Positions 42,539-50,277 of a DNA stretch of 64,000 nt are shown piece after piece. Source of the DNA: an uncultured Clostridium sp. (lineage in GTDB: Bacteria; Bacillota; Clostridia; Clostridiales; Clostridiaceae); the NCBI RefSeq assembly GCF_910588715.1, contig NZ_CAJURG010000002.1, forward strand, positions 124,001 to 188,000. The letters run 5' to 3'. The notes below the pieces were generated by a model that was not told where the DNA came from, made no database searches, and worked only from the letters and a program-made list of their open reading frames with translations. Both the position numbers and the translations under genes were made by a program. Positions within the stretch are counted from its first letter, which is position 1, and every line of letters begins with the position of its first letter.

Positions 42539-43846
42539 ATGGAAACTATTGTAACAAAGTTTGGTGGCAGTTCATTAGCAGACTCAGCACATTTTAAAAA
42601 AGTAAAAAAAATTATAGAAAATAATTCTAACAGAAAATTTGTTATTCCATCAGCACCTGGAAAAAGATTTTCTAAGGACTTTAAAATAACGGATTTACTA
42701 TACTTATGTCATGCACATGTAAATTCAAGTATTCCTTTAGATGATGTGTTTCAATTAATATCTGATAGATATCATTCTATAGTTTCTGAACTTAATTTAA
42801 ACTTAAACTTAGATTACTATTTAAACATAATTAAAACTGATATAGAAAATGGTGCATCTGAAGACTACACTGCAAGTAGAGGTGAATACCTTAATGGAAT
42901 AATTCTTGCTAACTATTTAGATATTGATTTTATTGATGCAAAAGACGTAATTAAATTTAATAAATTTGGTAGCTTAAATATTAATGAAACCTATAGCTTA
43001 CTTAAAGACAAGCTATCTCAACATAAATGCGCTGTTATTCCTGGCTTTTACGGCTCTGATGAAAATGGAGAAATAGTGACTTTCTCTAGAGGTGGTTCTG
43101 ATATAACAGGTGCTTTAGTTGCAGCAAGCATAAATGCAAAACTTTATGAAAATTGGACTGATGTTTCAGGATTTTTAATGGCAGATCCTAGAATTGTTAA
43201 TAACCCAAAAAAAATTAAAACTATAACTTATGGTGAACTTAGAGAATTATCATACATGGGAGCTTCTGTTTTACATGAAGAAGCCGTTTTCCCTGTAAAA
43301 AATTCTGGAATTCCAATTAATATTAGAAATACAAATGAACCAGAAAACGAAGGAACACTTATAGTAAAAAATGAAACTAAACATGAAAATACCATTACTG
43401 GTATTGCTGGAAAGCAAAACTTTACTGTTTTATCAATAGAAAAATCTATGATGAACTCTGAACTTGGCTTTTGCAGAAAAGTCCTTACTGTCTTAGAACA
43501 GCATGGTGTTTCATTTGAAAATATGCCATCTGGCATTGATTCTGTAAGTGTTGTCATTTCTGATTCTAATTTAAAAAATAAAACTGAAATTATTGTTGAA
43601 GAAATTAAAAGATGTTGTAATCCTGATTCTGTAGTTGTTTATCCTAATATGGCTTTAATTGCAACTGTAGGAAATGGTATGGCCTATAGCAAAGGGGTTG
43701 CCGCTAAAATATTTACAGCTCTTGCTGAAGCTAATATAAATATACGAATGATTGACCAAGGTTCTAGCGAAATAAATGTATTAGTTGGAATTGAAAATGA
43801 TGATTTTGAAAAAGGTATTAATGCAATTTATAATGCATTTAATTAA
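42539..43846 (+). CDS. Aspartate kinase
   Basis: 435 residues. The kinase domain has KFGGSSLADSAHFKK at the N terminus and TFSRGGSDITGALVAASI near residue 180. Two ACT domains follow (about 295-435). It phosphorylates aspartate for the lysine, methionine and threonine pathways and diaminopimelate. This is the shorter, monofunctional class with an inserted helical part at about 55-120. It stands alone; the 232-base upstream gap is too short and lacks the conserved core of a lysine riboswitch, so its feedback control is probably through the ACT domains. AGGGGGG lies 9 bases before the ATG. Confidence 0.93.
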   Translation: METIVTKFGGSSLADSAHFKKVKKIIENNSNRKFVIPSAPGKRFSKDFKITDLLYLCHAHVNSSIPLDDVFQLISDRYHSIVSELNLNLNLDYYLNIIKTDIENGASEDYTASRGEYLNGIILANYLDIDFIDAKDVIKFNKFGSLNINETYSLLKDKLSQHKCAVIPGFYGSDENGEIVTFSRGGSDITGALVAASINAKLYENWTDVSGFLMADPRIVNNPKKIKTITYGELRELSYMGASVLHEEAVFPVKNSGIPINIRNTNEPENEGTLIVKNETKHENTITGIAGKQNFTVLSIEKSMMNSELGFCRKVLTVLEQHGVSFENMPSGIDSVSVVISDSNLKNKTEIIVEEIKRCCNPDSVVVYPNMALIATVGNGMAYSKGVAAKIFTALAEANINIRMIDQGSSEINVLVGIENDDFEKGINAIYNAFN

Positions 43847-43851
43847 AAGGT

Positions 43852-43869
43852 TGGGAGTTTTTACTCCCA
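43852..43869. terminator. Terminator of the aspartate kinase gene, overlapping the ArsC-like coding end
   Basis: TGGGAGT and ACTCCCA arms with a 4-base loop. The 3' arm is also the last codons and stop (43861) of the convergent gene. Confidence 0.6.
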
Positions 43870-44199
43870 GCTTTTCCATACCTCTGGATTATTTCCAACT
43901 GTAGCTTCTTTTCCATTTCTAACTATTGGTGTCATATAAAGCGATGGATTTTTTAAAAGCATATCTTCTCTAGTTTCTGCACCTCTTATTTTGTCCATAT
44001 TTAATTTTTTATAGTCTTTTGAATTTTTATTTATTAAATTCTCCAATCCAACTGATTTTTTTACACTTTGAAGCTCACCTTTACTTAATGACTTTTCCTT
44101 TAAGTCTATGAAGTGATATTTTATTCTTCTTTCCTTAAAAAATCTTTCTGCCTTTTTAGTATCATTACACTTCTTTGTTCCAAATATTTGTATATTCAT
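43861..44199 (-). CDS. ArsC/Spx-family thioredoxin-fold protein
   Basis: 112 residues. It begins MNIQIFGTKKCNDTKKAERF, the ArsC/Spx opening with one active-site cysteine (C11), and continues with VGLENLINKNSKDYKK and TPIVRNGKEATVG. A single cysteine is typical of the ArsC-like YffB/Spx branch rather than a working arsenate reductase, which needs additional thiols. Without Spx-specific partner residues it is best left as ArsC-family. It is convergent with the aspartate kinase gene, whose terminator lies in its last codons. A small upstream frame (44232-44300) may be cotranscribed. Confidence 0.82.
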   Translation of the reverse strand: MNIQIFGTKKCNDTKKAERFFKERRIKYHFIDLKEKSLSKGELQSVKKSVGLENLINKNSKDYKKLNMDKIRGAETREDMLLKNPSLYMTPIVRNGKEATVGNNPEVWKSWE

Positions 44200-44231
44200 T
44201 TTTATTTCCTTCCAAACTTAAATAATAATTA

Positions 44232-44300
44232 TTATACTAAATCTAAATAATTAATAATATCTATTATATTATCTATCTGATTGTCAGTAAATACATTCAT
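44232..44300 (-). CDS. Possible 22-residue peptide upstream of the ArsC-like gene
   Basis: Frame MNVFTDNQIDNIIDIINYLD plus two residues, with a strong GGAGG 6 bases before the ATG. It ends 32 bases above the ArsC-like start. Too short to assign; it may be a leader peptide, a decayed gene end, or a small protein. Confidence 0.35.
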   Translation of the reverse strand: MNVFTDNQIDNIIDIINYLDLV

Positions 44301-44600
44301 GATAACCTCCTATTATTTACTTCCCTAACATTGGAATATATAATATTTATATAAAATTAATTTAACTTAAATATTTAATAATAACTTTCACTATATAATA
44401 ATTATAAATTTATATATAATAAAAATTTCAATACGATAAATATTATATATTATATTGAAAATAAACTATAAAAAAAAGTCCACTATATTTAAAAAATTAA
44501 ATTTTCTCTATTTCAATATAATACACTTCATTATTCATTAATCTATTAATAATTAAATTCAGAAAAATATTAATATCATAAAAACTTAAAGGAGAACTTC
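44301..44600. other. A+T-rich intergenic stretch without a recognised gene
   Basis: About 300 bases between the small frame at 44232 and the acetyltransferase gene. It is almost pure A/T with an imperfect dyad of TTTCAATA and TATTGAAA near 44427-44461. No coding or RNA gene was seen. Confidence 0.5.
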
Positions 44601-45104
44601 ATGGACAAAACTATAAATATACAAAAAGTAAAAATTGATGATGCTAATACATTAGCATTAATTCAAACTGAATCATGGAAAAGTGCATTTAAAGAAATTT
44701 TATCTAAAGAGGACTTAGAAAAATATACTGATATAAATAGCGCAATAAACTTATACAATAAATTATTAAAAGAAAATATAGCAAATGGATTTATATTAAC
44801 AATCAATGAAATTCCCCATTGTATGGCATATTGGGATAAATCTAGAGATGAAGAAATGAAAGGATACGCAGAAATTATATGTATTCATAGTCTATGTAAT
44901 AACTGGAGAAAGGGTTATGGAACAGAAATGATGAATTATATATTAAAAGACATTAAGAATTCTGGATTTAATAAAGTAATGTTATGGGTATTTAAAGAAA
45001 ATCATAGGGCACGTAAATTTTACGAAAAGCATGGATTTATATTAACAGAAAAAACTCAAAAATTTAGTGATTATATTGAAGTTATGTATTATAAAATTTT
45101 ATAA
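44601..45104 (+). CDS. GNAT-family N-acetyltransferase
   Basis: 167 residues. The acetyl-CoA motif A is NNWRKGYGTEMMNYIL (R/Q-x-x-G-x-G/A) near residue 105, followed by FNKVMLWVFKENHRARKFYEKHGF, the motif B region. Substrate cannot be told. AAAGGAGAA precedes the ATG. The gene is one of few plus-strand genes here, with its own terminator, convergent with the GGGtGRT gene. Confidence 0.88.
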   Translation: MDKTINIQKVKIDDANTLALIQTESWKSAFKEILSKEDLEKYTDINSAINLYNKLLKENIANGFILTINEIPHCMAYWDKSRDEEMKGYAEIICIHSLCNNWRKGYGTEMMNYILKDIKNSGFNKVMLWVFKENHRARKFYEKHGFILTEKTQKFSDYIEVMYYKIL

Positions 45105-45120
45105 ATTATAAGAATAAAAA

Positions 45121-45152
45121 AATACCAATGTAAATTAACTTACATTGGTATT
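45121..45152. terminator. Bidirectional terminator between the acetyltransferase and GGGtGRT genes
   Basis: Perfect arms AATACCAATGTAA and TTACATTGGTATT around a 6-base loop, with A tract before and T tract after, so it can serve both convergent genes. Confidence 0.9.
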
Positions 45153-45176
45153 TTATTTTATATACTTTAAAGCATA

Positions 45177-46175
45177 TTATTTTGCATGCTCTTCTACAGC
45201 AACAGCAACAGCAACAGTCATACCAACCATTGGGTTGTTACCAGCACCGATAAGACCCATCATTTCAACGTGAGCAGGAACTGATGAAGAACCAGCGAAT
45301 TGAGCATCTGAGTGCATTCTTCCCATAGTATCTGTCATACCGTAAGAAGCTGGACCTGCAGCCATGTTATCTGGGTGAAGAGTTCTTCCAGTACCACCAC
45401 CTGATGCAACTGAGAAGTATTTCTTACCTAATTCGATACATTCTTTCTTGTATGTTCCAGCAACTGGGTGTTGGAATCTTGTTGGGTTAGTTGAGTTACC
45501 AGTAATTGATACGTCAACACCTTCGTGATGCATTATAGCAACACCTTCTCTAACGTCGTTTGAACCGTAGCAGTTAACCTTAGCTCTTGGTCCGTTAGAA
45601 TAAGCTTTTGAATTAACAACTTCTAATTTACCAGTGAAGAAATCAAATTTAGTTTCAACATAAGTAAATCCGTTAATTCTTGAAATTATCTTAGCAGCAT
45701 CTTTTCCAAGACCATTTAAGATAACTCTTAATGGCTCTTTTCTTACTTTGTTAGCTTTTTCAGCTATTTTAATAGCACCTTCAGCAGCAGCGAAAGATTC
45801 GTGACCTGCTAAGAATGCGAAACACTTAGTTTCTTCTCTTAAAAGCATAGCTCCTAAGTTACCGTGTCCTAAACCAACTTTTCTGTCATCAGCAACAGAA
45901 CCTGGGATACAGAAAGCTTGTAACCCTTCTCCGATAGCTTCAGCAGCATCAGCAGCCTTAGTGCAACCCTTCTTTATAGCGATTGCAGCACCTAAAACGT
46001 AAGCCCAAGCAGCATTTTCGAATGCGATTGGTTGAGTTTCTTTAACTATTGTATATGGATCTATTCCGTATGCATCACATACAGCTTTAGCATCTTCTAA
46101 TGTCTTCATTCCGTATTTTTCTAATACTGGAGTGATTTGTCCTATTCTTCTTTCATAACTTTCAAATAATGCCAT
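45177..46175 (-). CDS. GGGtGRT protein
   Basis: 332 residues. The naming motif SGGGTGRTLHPDNMAAGPAS is at about residue 258, followed by TDTMGRMHSDAQFAGSSS, and the C terminus is Val/Ala-repeating (VAVAVAVEEHAK). The family is always found with a NifU-like partner in clostridia and related anaerobes; its function is unknown. It follows that partner by 21 bases. Codon choice (GGT, GCT, AAC, ATC) differs sharply from neighbours and is that of very highly expressed genes. No membrane segment or signal peptide is seen, so it is cytoplasmic. Confidence 0.9.
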   Translation of the reverse strand: MALFESYERRIGQITPVLEKYGMKTLEDAKAVCDAYGIDPYTIVKETQPIAFENAAWAYVLGAAIAIKKGCTKAADAAEAIGEGLQAFCIPGSVADDRKVGLGHGNLGAMLLREETKCFAFLAGHESFAAAEGAIKIAEKANKVRKEPLRVILNGLGKDAAKIISRINGFTYVETKFDFFTGKLEVVNSKAYSNGPRAKVNCYGSNDVREGVAIMHHEGVDVSITGNSTNPTRFQHPVAGTYKKECIELGKKYFSVASGGGTGRTLHPDNMAAGPASYGMTDTMGRMHSDAQFAGSSSVPAHVEMMGLIGAGNNPMVGMTVAVAVAVEEHAK

Positions 46176-46196
46176 GATTAAATTCCTCCTTACAAA

Positions 46197-46889
46197 TTAT
46201 TCGTGTCTTGGATCGATTAATTTAACAGCGTCAGCAACTCTTCCGTATTGACCTGCAGCTTTTTCTAATGCTTCGTTAGCATCCATTCCTTTACCGATCA
46301 TTTCCATCATTTTTCCTAGGTGAACGAACTTATAACCGATGATTTCATTATCTTCATCTAAAGCGATTTTAGTAATGTATCCTTCTGCCATTTCTAAGTA
46401 TCTAGGACCTTTATCAAGAGTTCCGTAAGTAGTACCAACTTGAGATCTTAATCCCTTACCTAAATCTTCTAAACCAGCTCCGATTGGTAATCCACCTTCA
46501 GAGAAAGCAGTTTGAGATCTTCCGTATACGATTTGTAAGAATAATTCTCTCATTGCTGTATTTATAGCATCACAAACTAAGTCTGTGTTTAAAGCTTCTA
46601 ATATAGTTCTTCCTGGTAATATTTCTGAAGCCATAGCAGCAGAGTGAGTCATTCCTGAACATCCAACTGTTTCAACTAATGCTTCTTGGATAACTCCACC
46701 TTTAACGTTTAAAGTTAATTTACAAGCTCCTTGTTGAGGTGCACACCAACCGATTCCGTGAGTTAACCCTGAAATATCTGATATTTGTGTAGCTTGTACC
46801 CATTTTCCTTCAACTGGAATTGGAGCACATGCATGATTAGCGCCTTTAGCAACAACGCACATTTCTTCAACTTCTTTTGAATACATCAT
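46197..46889 (-). CDS. NifU-like iron-sulfur cluster assembly scaffold protein (GGGtGRT partner)
   Basis: 230 residues. The first half is a NifU/IscU-like domain; candidate cysteines are C49 (GWCAPQQGAC, with C56) and C75 (VGCSGMTH), and C106 (LVCDAINT). The IscU-like spacing is not fully standard. The second half (GGLPIGAGLEDLGKGLRSQ and MIGKGMDANEALEKAAG) is specific to this subfamily. It is the first of a two-gene unit with the GGGtGRT protein and has the same highly expressed codon pattern. A promoter with an internal dyad and a leader hairpin lie upstream. The role in cluster assembly is by homology only. Confidence 0.87.
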   Translation of the reverse strand: MMYSKEVEEMCVVAKGANHACAPIPVEGKWVQATQISDISGLTHGIGWCAPQQGACKLTLNVKGGVIQEALVETVGCSGMTHSAAMASEILPGRTILEALNTDLVCDAINTAMRELFLQIVYGRSQTAFSEGGLPIGAGLEDLGKGLRSQVGTTYGTLDKGPRYLEMAEGYITKIALDEDNEIIGYKFVHLGKMMEMIGKGMDANEALEKAAGQYGRVADAVKLIDPRHE

Positions 46890-46971
46890 TATATTTATTC
46901 CTCCCTAATTAATATTAGTTATAGTTTATCCTAAATACTATGTATAAATAGGCTGTACTTAACTGGGTCAA

Positions 46972-46995
46972 GATTTACCCCACTGGGGATAAATC
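46972..46995. promoter_or_regulatory. Dyad/hairpin in the leader of the NifU-like/GGGtGRT unit
   Basis: Inverted repeat with arms GATTTACCCC and GGGGATAAATC (plus strand), centre ACT, one extra base in one arm. In the RNA it would form a stable hairpin close to the 5' end. It may be an operator or a transcript-stabilising structure. It lacks a T tract on the minus strand, so it is not a terminator. Confidence 0.6.
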
Positions 46996-47009
46996 TATCC
47001 TACCCTTAT

Positions 47010-47038
47010 ATAATAACAGATGAATCAATCTGTAACAA
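47010..47038 (-). promoter_or_regulatory. Promoter with spacer dyad for the NifU-like/GGGtGRT unit
   Basis: On the minus strand TTGTTA (47038-47033), 17 bases, TATTAT (47015-47010). The spacer is filled by a perfect inverted repeat of ACAGAT and ATCTGT (47016-47033), ideal for a regulator bound between -35 and -10. Which protein binds is unknown. Confidence 0.7.
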
Positions 47039-47139
47039 TACGAAAATAATAAATTTTTAACAAATTTCTAAAATTTCTTATAATTTTTTCAAAATATACC
47101 TAAAGCAAAATTACCACAATTCATCACCAAAAGTTAATA

Positions 47140-47316
47140 TTATTCCTTTAGCAATATATTTTTTAACATGGCCTCAAGATAATATAAAAAAATAACGTCT
47201 CCCCTACAATAACTTTTTGCTATTTCTAATAAGGACGACGCTATCTTATAATAATGCCTAAAGGCTAAATCTTTTTGCTTAACTTTTTTGTAATTTATAT
47301 GATATACATCTAATTG
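47140..47316 (-). pseudogene. Start-less coding remnant downstream of the ZIP gene
   Basis: An open stretch of 58 codons between stops reads like real protein (for example FRHYYKIASSLLEIAKSY and IFLYYLEAMLKNILLKE), with a normal helical pattern, but has no usable start codon or ribosome binding site; three stops in frame precede it. It begins directly after the ZIP transporter stop. It is best explained as the C-terminal remainder of a lost gene. The family is not recognised. Confidence 0.5.
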
Positions 47317-47339
47317 TTACTATATCTCTTAACTCATTA

Positions 47340-48158
47340 TTATCCTAATGCTACATCTAAAATCATCATAATTATAAAGCCAAGTATTAAACCTATCGTT
47401 GTTAAAGCCTTATTTTCAATTGATGCTTCTGGTAATAATTCTGATCCTACAACTGAAACCATAGCCCCTGCTGAAAAAGCTAAGAAAAATGGAAGCATAC
47501 TTCTAATTGTTATAGCTGCTATTGCACCTAAAACTCCAGCTATTGGCTCTACTATTCCTGATGCTTGTCCGTAAAAAAAACTTTTTCCTCTTGATAAGCC
47601 TTCTCTTCTTAGTGGCAAGGAAACTGCTGCTCCTTCTGGAAAGTTTTGAAGCCCTATTCCTAAAGCTAAACTTATAGCTGCTCCTATTGATGCAGATGGT
47701 ATTCCAGCTGCTACACCTCCAAAGGCTACACCTACTGCTAATCCTTCTGGTATGTTATGAAGGGTAACTGCAACTACTAACAGTATACTTTTCTTATACT
47801 TTTGTACTACAGAATCTTTCTTTATTTCATCATTTTCAGTTATTACACCATATGAATATTTATCCATCATTTTATCAGCTAATATTATAAATATTCCTCC
47901 TGATAAAAAGCCTATAGCAGGTAAAACAATTTGGCTATATCCCAATTCTGAACATAACTCTATTGCTGGATTTAATAATGACCAGAAACTTGCTGCAACC
48001 ATTACCCCTGCACCAAACCCCAGCATACAATTTAAAACTTTTTTATCAACAGTCTTAAAGAAGAATACTAAACATGCGCCTAGTGCTGTTATAAACCATG
48101 TAAATACTGTAGCCAATAAGCCTTGTACTACAGTATTTAAACTTGTAAACCATCCCAT
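47340..48158 (-). CDS. ZIP-family divalent metal transporter
   Basis: 272 residues with eight hydrophobic helices. The metal-site helices are TLHNIPEGLAVGVAFG (helix 4, about residue 135) and LGIGLQNFPEGAAVSLPL (helix 5, about residue 168), the two hallmarks of ZIP. The short loop between helices 3 and 4 (about residues 105-125) has acidic and Lys residues rather than the His-rich loop of eukaryotic members. The family imports zinc, manganese or iron into the cytoplasm. It precedes a coding remnant. No metal-regulator box was recognised upstream. The ATG at 48158 has AAAGGAACAC upstream. Confidence 0.93.
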   Translation of the reverse strand: MGWFTSLNTVVQGLLATVFTWFITALGACLVFFFKTVDKKVLNCMLGFGAGVMVAASFWSLLNPAIELCSELGYSQIVLPAIGFLSGGIFIILADKMMDKYSYGVITENDEIKKDSVVQKYKKSILLVVAVTLHNIPEGLAVGVAFGGVAAGIPSASIGAAISLALGIGLQNFPEGAAVSLPLRREGLSRGKSFFYGQASGIVEPIAGVLGAIAAITIRSMLPFFLAFSAGAMVSVVGSELLPEASIENKALTTIGLILGFIIMMILDVALG

Positions 48159-48281
48159 AACCTTGTGTTCCTTTCTTAAAATTATAGTTTTATCATCATA
48201 TAAGCAATATATGATATTTTTCTACAATTTGTTCTATATTACTTTTATTCCAAAATTTGTCCTAATGAATAGTTATTTTTA

Positions 48282-48310
48282 TTGACAAAACAATTGGTAT
48301 ATGTTAACAT
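48282..48310 (+). promoter_or_regulatory. Promoter of tRNA-Leu
   Basis: TTGACA (48282-48287), 17 bases, TAACAT (48305-48310). It lies 18 bases before the tRNA. Confidence 0.65.
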
Positions 48311-48328
48311 TATAAATATATTAATTAG

Positions 48329-48411
48329 GTCGGCATGGCGGAACTGGCAGACGCACATGACTCAAAATCATGCGGGCAACCGTGTGGGTTCGATTCCCAC
48401 TGCCGGCACCA
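48329..48411 (+). tRNA. tRNA-Leu (anticodon CAA)
   Basis: 83 bases including an encoded CCA. The acceptor stem pairs GTCGGCA with TGCCGGC (one G-T pair), discriminator A. The anticodon stem is CATGA/TCATG and the loop is CTCAAAA, giving CAA at 48363-48365 for UUG codons. The T loop is GGTTCGATTCC. The variable arm (GCGGGCAACCGT region) is of the long class expected for tRNA-Leu. It is a single gene followed by a strong terminator. Confidence 0.97.
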
Positions 48412-48420
48412 ATATATCTA

Positions 48421-48474
48421 ACAAATAAAAACCTTGAAATTATTGAGTTCAATAATTTCAAGGTTTTTATTTGT
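48421..48474. terminator. Bidirectional terminator between tRNA-Leu and the MgtC-like gene
   Basis: A nearly perfect 26-bp inverted repeat; the arms begin ACAAATAAAAACCTTGAAAT and end in the exact complement, with a one-base centre. The last base is also part of the MgtC-like stop codon. Confidence 0.92.
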
Positions 48475-49106
48475 TAATTTATTTCTTGCATAAATATAAC
48501 TTCATTTTTATTCTTAATTTCCTCTATAAAATCATTATGACAGATATCTGTTGGTATTCTAAGTCCAAGTAAAACTCCAATTAAATCATTAGATGATACA
48601 TTATTATTACTTATTTCTATGTCACTAATTCTGACATTTGTATTTTGTATCTCTCCTAACAATTTAGATACTGCCATAGTTGAATTAACCAAAAAGTATA
48701 TAGTAATATTTCTAGAATTTCTATTAATTTTTTTATCAAGCTTAGAAAGTACAGCAGTAACAGATGCTATAAATAAACATCCAATTATTGCACCAGCATA
48801 AAATCCTGCACCAATAGCAAGTCCCATACATGAGCATGCCCAAAGTCCAGCAGCAGTTGTTAATCCTCTTACTTTATTTTTACCTGTTACTATAATAGTT
48901 CCAACTCCTAAAAATCCAACCCCACTTATAACTTGAGCTCCAAGCCTTGTTGGATCACTTGATAAATTATATGCATCATACATATAAATATTAGTTATCA
49001 TCGCAAGTGTTGAACCTATAGATACAAGTATATGAGTTCTAAGCCCAGCTGGTCTTCTCTCTCTTTCTCTTCCATATCCAATTATTCCACCAAATATTAT
49101 AGCCAT
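48474..49106 (-). CDS. MgtC/SapB-family membrane protein with a possible frameshift at the start
   Basis: 210 residues from the first in-frame ATG at 49106. FGGIIGYGRERERRPAGLRT and LGAQVISGVGFLGVGTIIV are MgtC signatures; four to five helices and a C-terminal ACT-like domain (about 135-210) follow. The internal ATG has no ribosome binding site. Upstream, a strong AGGGGGTG and an ATG (49174-49172) are in another frame and meet a stop at once; yet the frame of the CDS reads INDIVTYLEELNLVSIFLRI, the normal MgtC beginning, right to that point. A single lost base would explain this. MgtC proteins aid growth at low magnesium. Confidence 0.82.
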   Translation of the reverse strand: MAIIFGGIIGYGRERERRPAGLRTHILVSIGSTLAMITNIYMYDAYNLSSDPTRLGAQVISGVGFLGVGTIIVTGKNKVRGLTTAAGLWACSCMGLAIGAGFYAGAIIGCLFIASVTAVLSKLDKKINRNSRNITIYFLVNSTMAVSKLLGEIQNTNVRISDIEISNNNVSSNDLIGVLLGLRIPTDICHNDFIEEIKNKNEVIFMQEIN

Positions 49107-49294
49107 AAAAATTCTTAAAAATATTGAAACTAAATTAAGTTCTTCTAAATATGTTACTATATCATTTATCCCATAAAAACACCCCCTATTTTATAATACT
49201 ATAATCAATCAATATATATTTGTATATATAGTTTATTAATTTTTATATTAATAGTAAAATTATAAAAAACATTTATTTGGAGGTAATTTTCTAT

Positions 49295-50155
49295 ATGAAT
49301 ATTTTAAAAAATGGTGATAGTATTGGTATTATAGCTTGTTCTAATGGTCAACCATTAACTAATAAAAATAAAATTGAAAGTCTTTTATTGCAATTAAAAT
49401 CTTTAAATTTAAATCCTATTTGTAGTAAATATATTTATGAAATTAATTCACCTTTTAATGGCTTGGCTAAAGATAAAGCAGAAGCATTTATGGATTTATA
49501 TAAAAATGATAAGGTAAAAGCAATTTTTGATATTTCAGGTGGAGACTTAGCTAATGAAGTATTAGAATATTTAGACTATGATTATATGTCTAAATATCCC
49601 AAAGCTGTCTTTGGTTATAGTGATTTAACTACAGTATTAAATGCTATTTATTCTCAAACTAATAATCAAGTTTATCTTTATCAAGTAAGAAATCTTATTT
49701 ACTCTGATAGTAAAAACCAAAAAAGTAACTTTATAAATAGCTTATTTAATTCTAAAGACGATTTATTTAACTTTTCTTATAAATTTATACAAGGAAAAAG
49801 TTTAGAAGGAATAGTAGTTGGAGGAAATATTCGCTGTCTTTTAAAATTAGCTGGCACTAAATATATGCCTGATTTTACAAATAAAATTTTATTTTTAGAA
49901 AGCATGGGAGGCGAAGCTGGAGTTATGTCTGCTTTTTTAAATCAACTTAAACAAATTGGTGTATTTAATAAAATTAGTGGTTTATTATTAGGCACATTTA
50001 GCAAAATGCAGGAAAATAATATATCTCCTACAATAGAAGAATTAGCAGTTAAAATAATAAATAATTCCAATTTACCCATTGCTAAAACTGAAGAAATCGG
50101 TCATGGAGCTAATTCTAAATGTATTATCATTGGAAAAAATATTTCTCTTAAATAA
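49295..50155 (+). CDS. S66-family peptidase (LD-carboxypeptidase/MccF-like)
   Basis: 286 residues from the ATG at 49295, which has GGAGGT 10 bases upstream; a TTG at 49277 in the same frame overlaps that site and is not used. The catalytic serine lies in FGYSDLTTVLNAI near residue 108, the other triad members in EGIVVGGNIRCLLKL / FLESMGGEAG and the GHGANSK histidine near the end. These enzymes cut LD-peptide bonds in murein tetrapeptides or inactivate microcin C-like antibiotics; the two are not distinguished by eye. Own terminator at 50159-50178. Confidence 0.88.
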   Translation: MNILKNGDSIGIIACSNGQPLTNKNKIESLLLQLKSLNLNPICSKYIYEINSPFNGLAKDKAEAFMDLYKNDKVKAIFDISGGDLANEVLEYLDYDYMSKYPKAVFGYSDLTTVLNAIYSQTNNQVYLYQVRNLIYSDSKNQKSNFINSLFNSKDDLFNFSYKFIQGKSLEGIVVGGNIRCLLKLAGTKYMPDFTNKILFLESMGGEAGVMSAFLNQLKQIGVFNKISGLLLGTFSKMQENNISPTIEELAVKIINNSNLPIAKTEEIGHGANSKCIIIGKNISLK

Positions 50156-50158
50156 TTT

Positions 50159-50178
50159 AGAGCTATAATTATAGCTCT
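50159..50178 (+). terminator. Terminator of the S66 peptidase gene
   Basis: Perfect palindrome with arms AGAGCTATAA and TTATAGCTCT followed by seven or more T. Confidence 0.92.
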
Positions 50179-50205
50179 TTTTTTGTTATTTTTTTGAAAT
50201 TATTA

Positions 50206-50234
50206 TTGACTATTAATCATCAAAGCGATATTAT
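50206..50234 (+). promoter_or_regulatory. Promoter of the YtrA-type operon
   Basis: TTGACT (50206-50211), 17 bases, TATTAT (50229-50234), with the palindromic operator immediately after it. Confidence 0.78.
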
Positions 50235-50236
50235 AT

Positions 50237-50255
50237 GTATATATAATATATATAC
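50237..50255. promoter_or_regulatory. Palindromic operator of the YtrA-type regulator
   Basis: GTATATATAATATATATAC is a perfect 9-1-9 palindrome at the expected start of transcription, 23 bases before the regulator gene. YtrA-subfamily proteins usually control their own operon from such a site. The A/T-only centre lowers specificity, but the G/C ends and position fit. Confidence 0.7.
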
Positions 50256-50277
50256 ACTTATATACGGAGGTAAGCAC

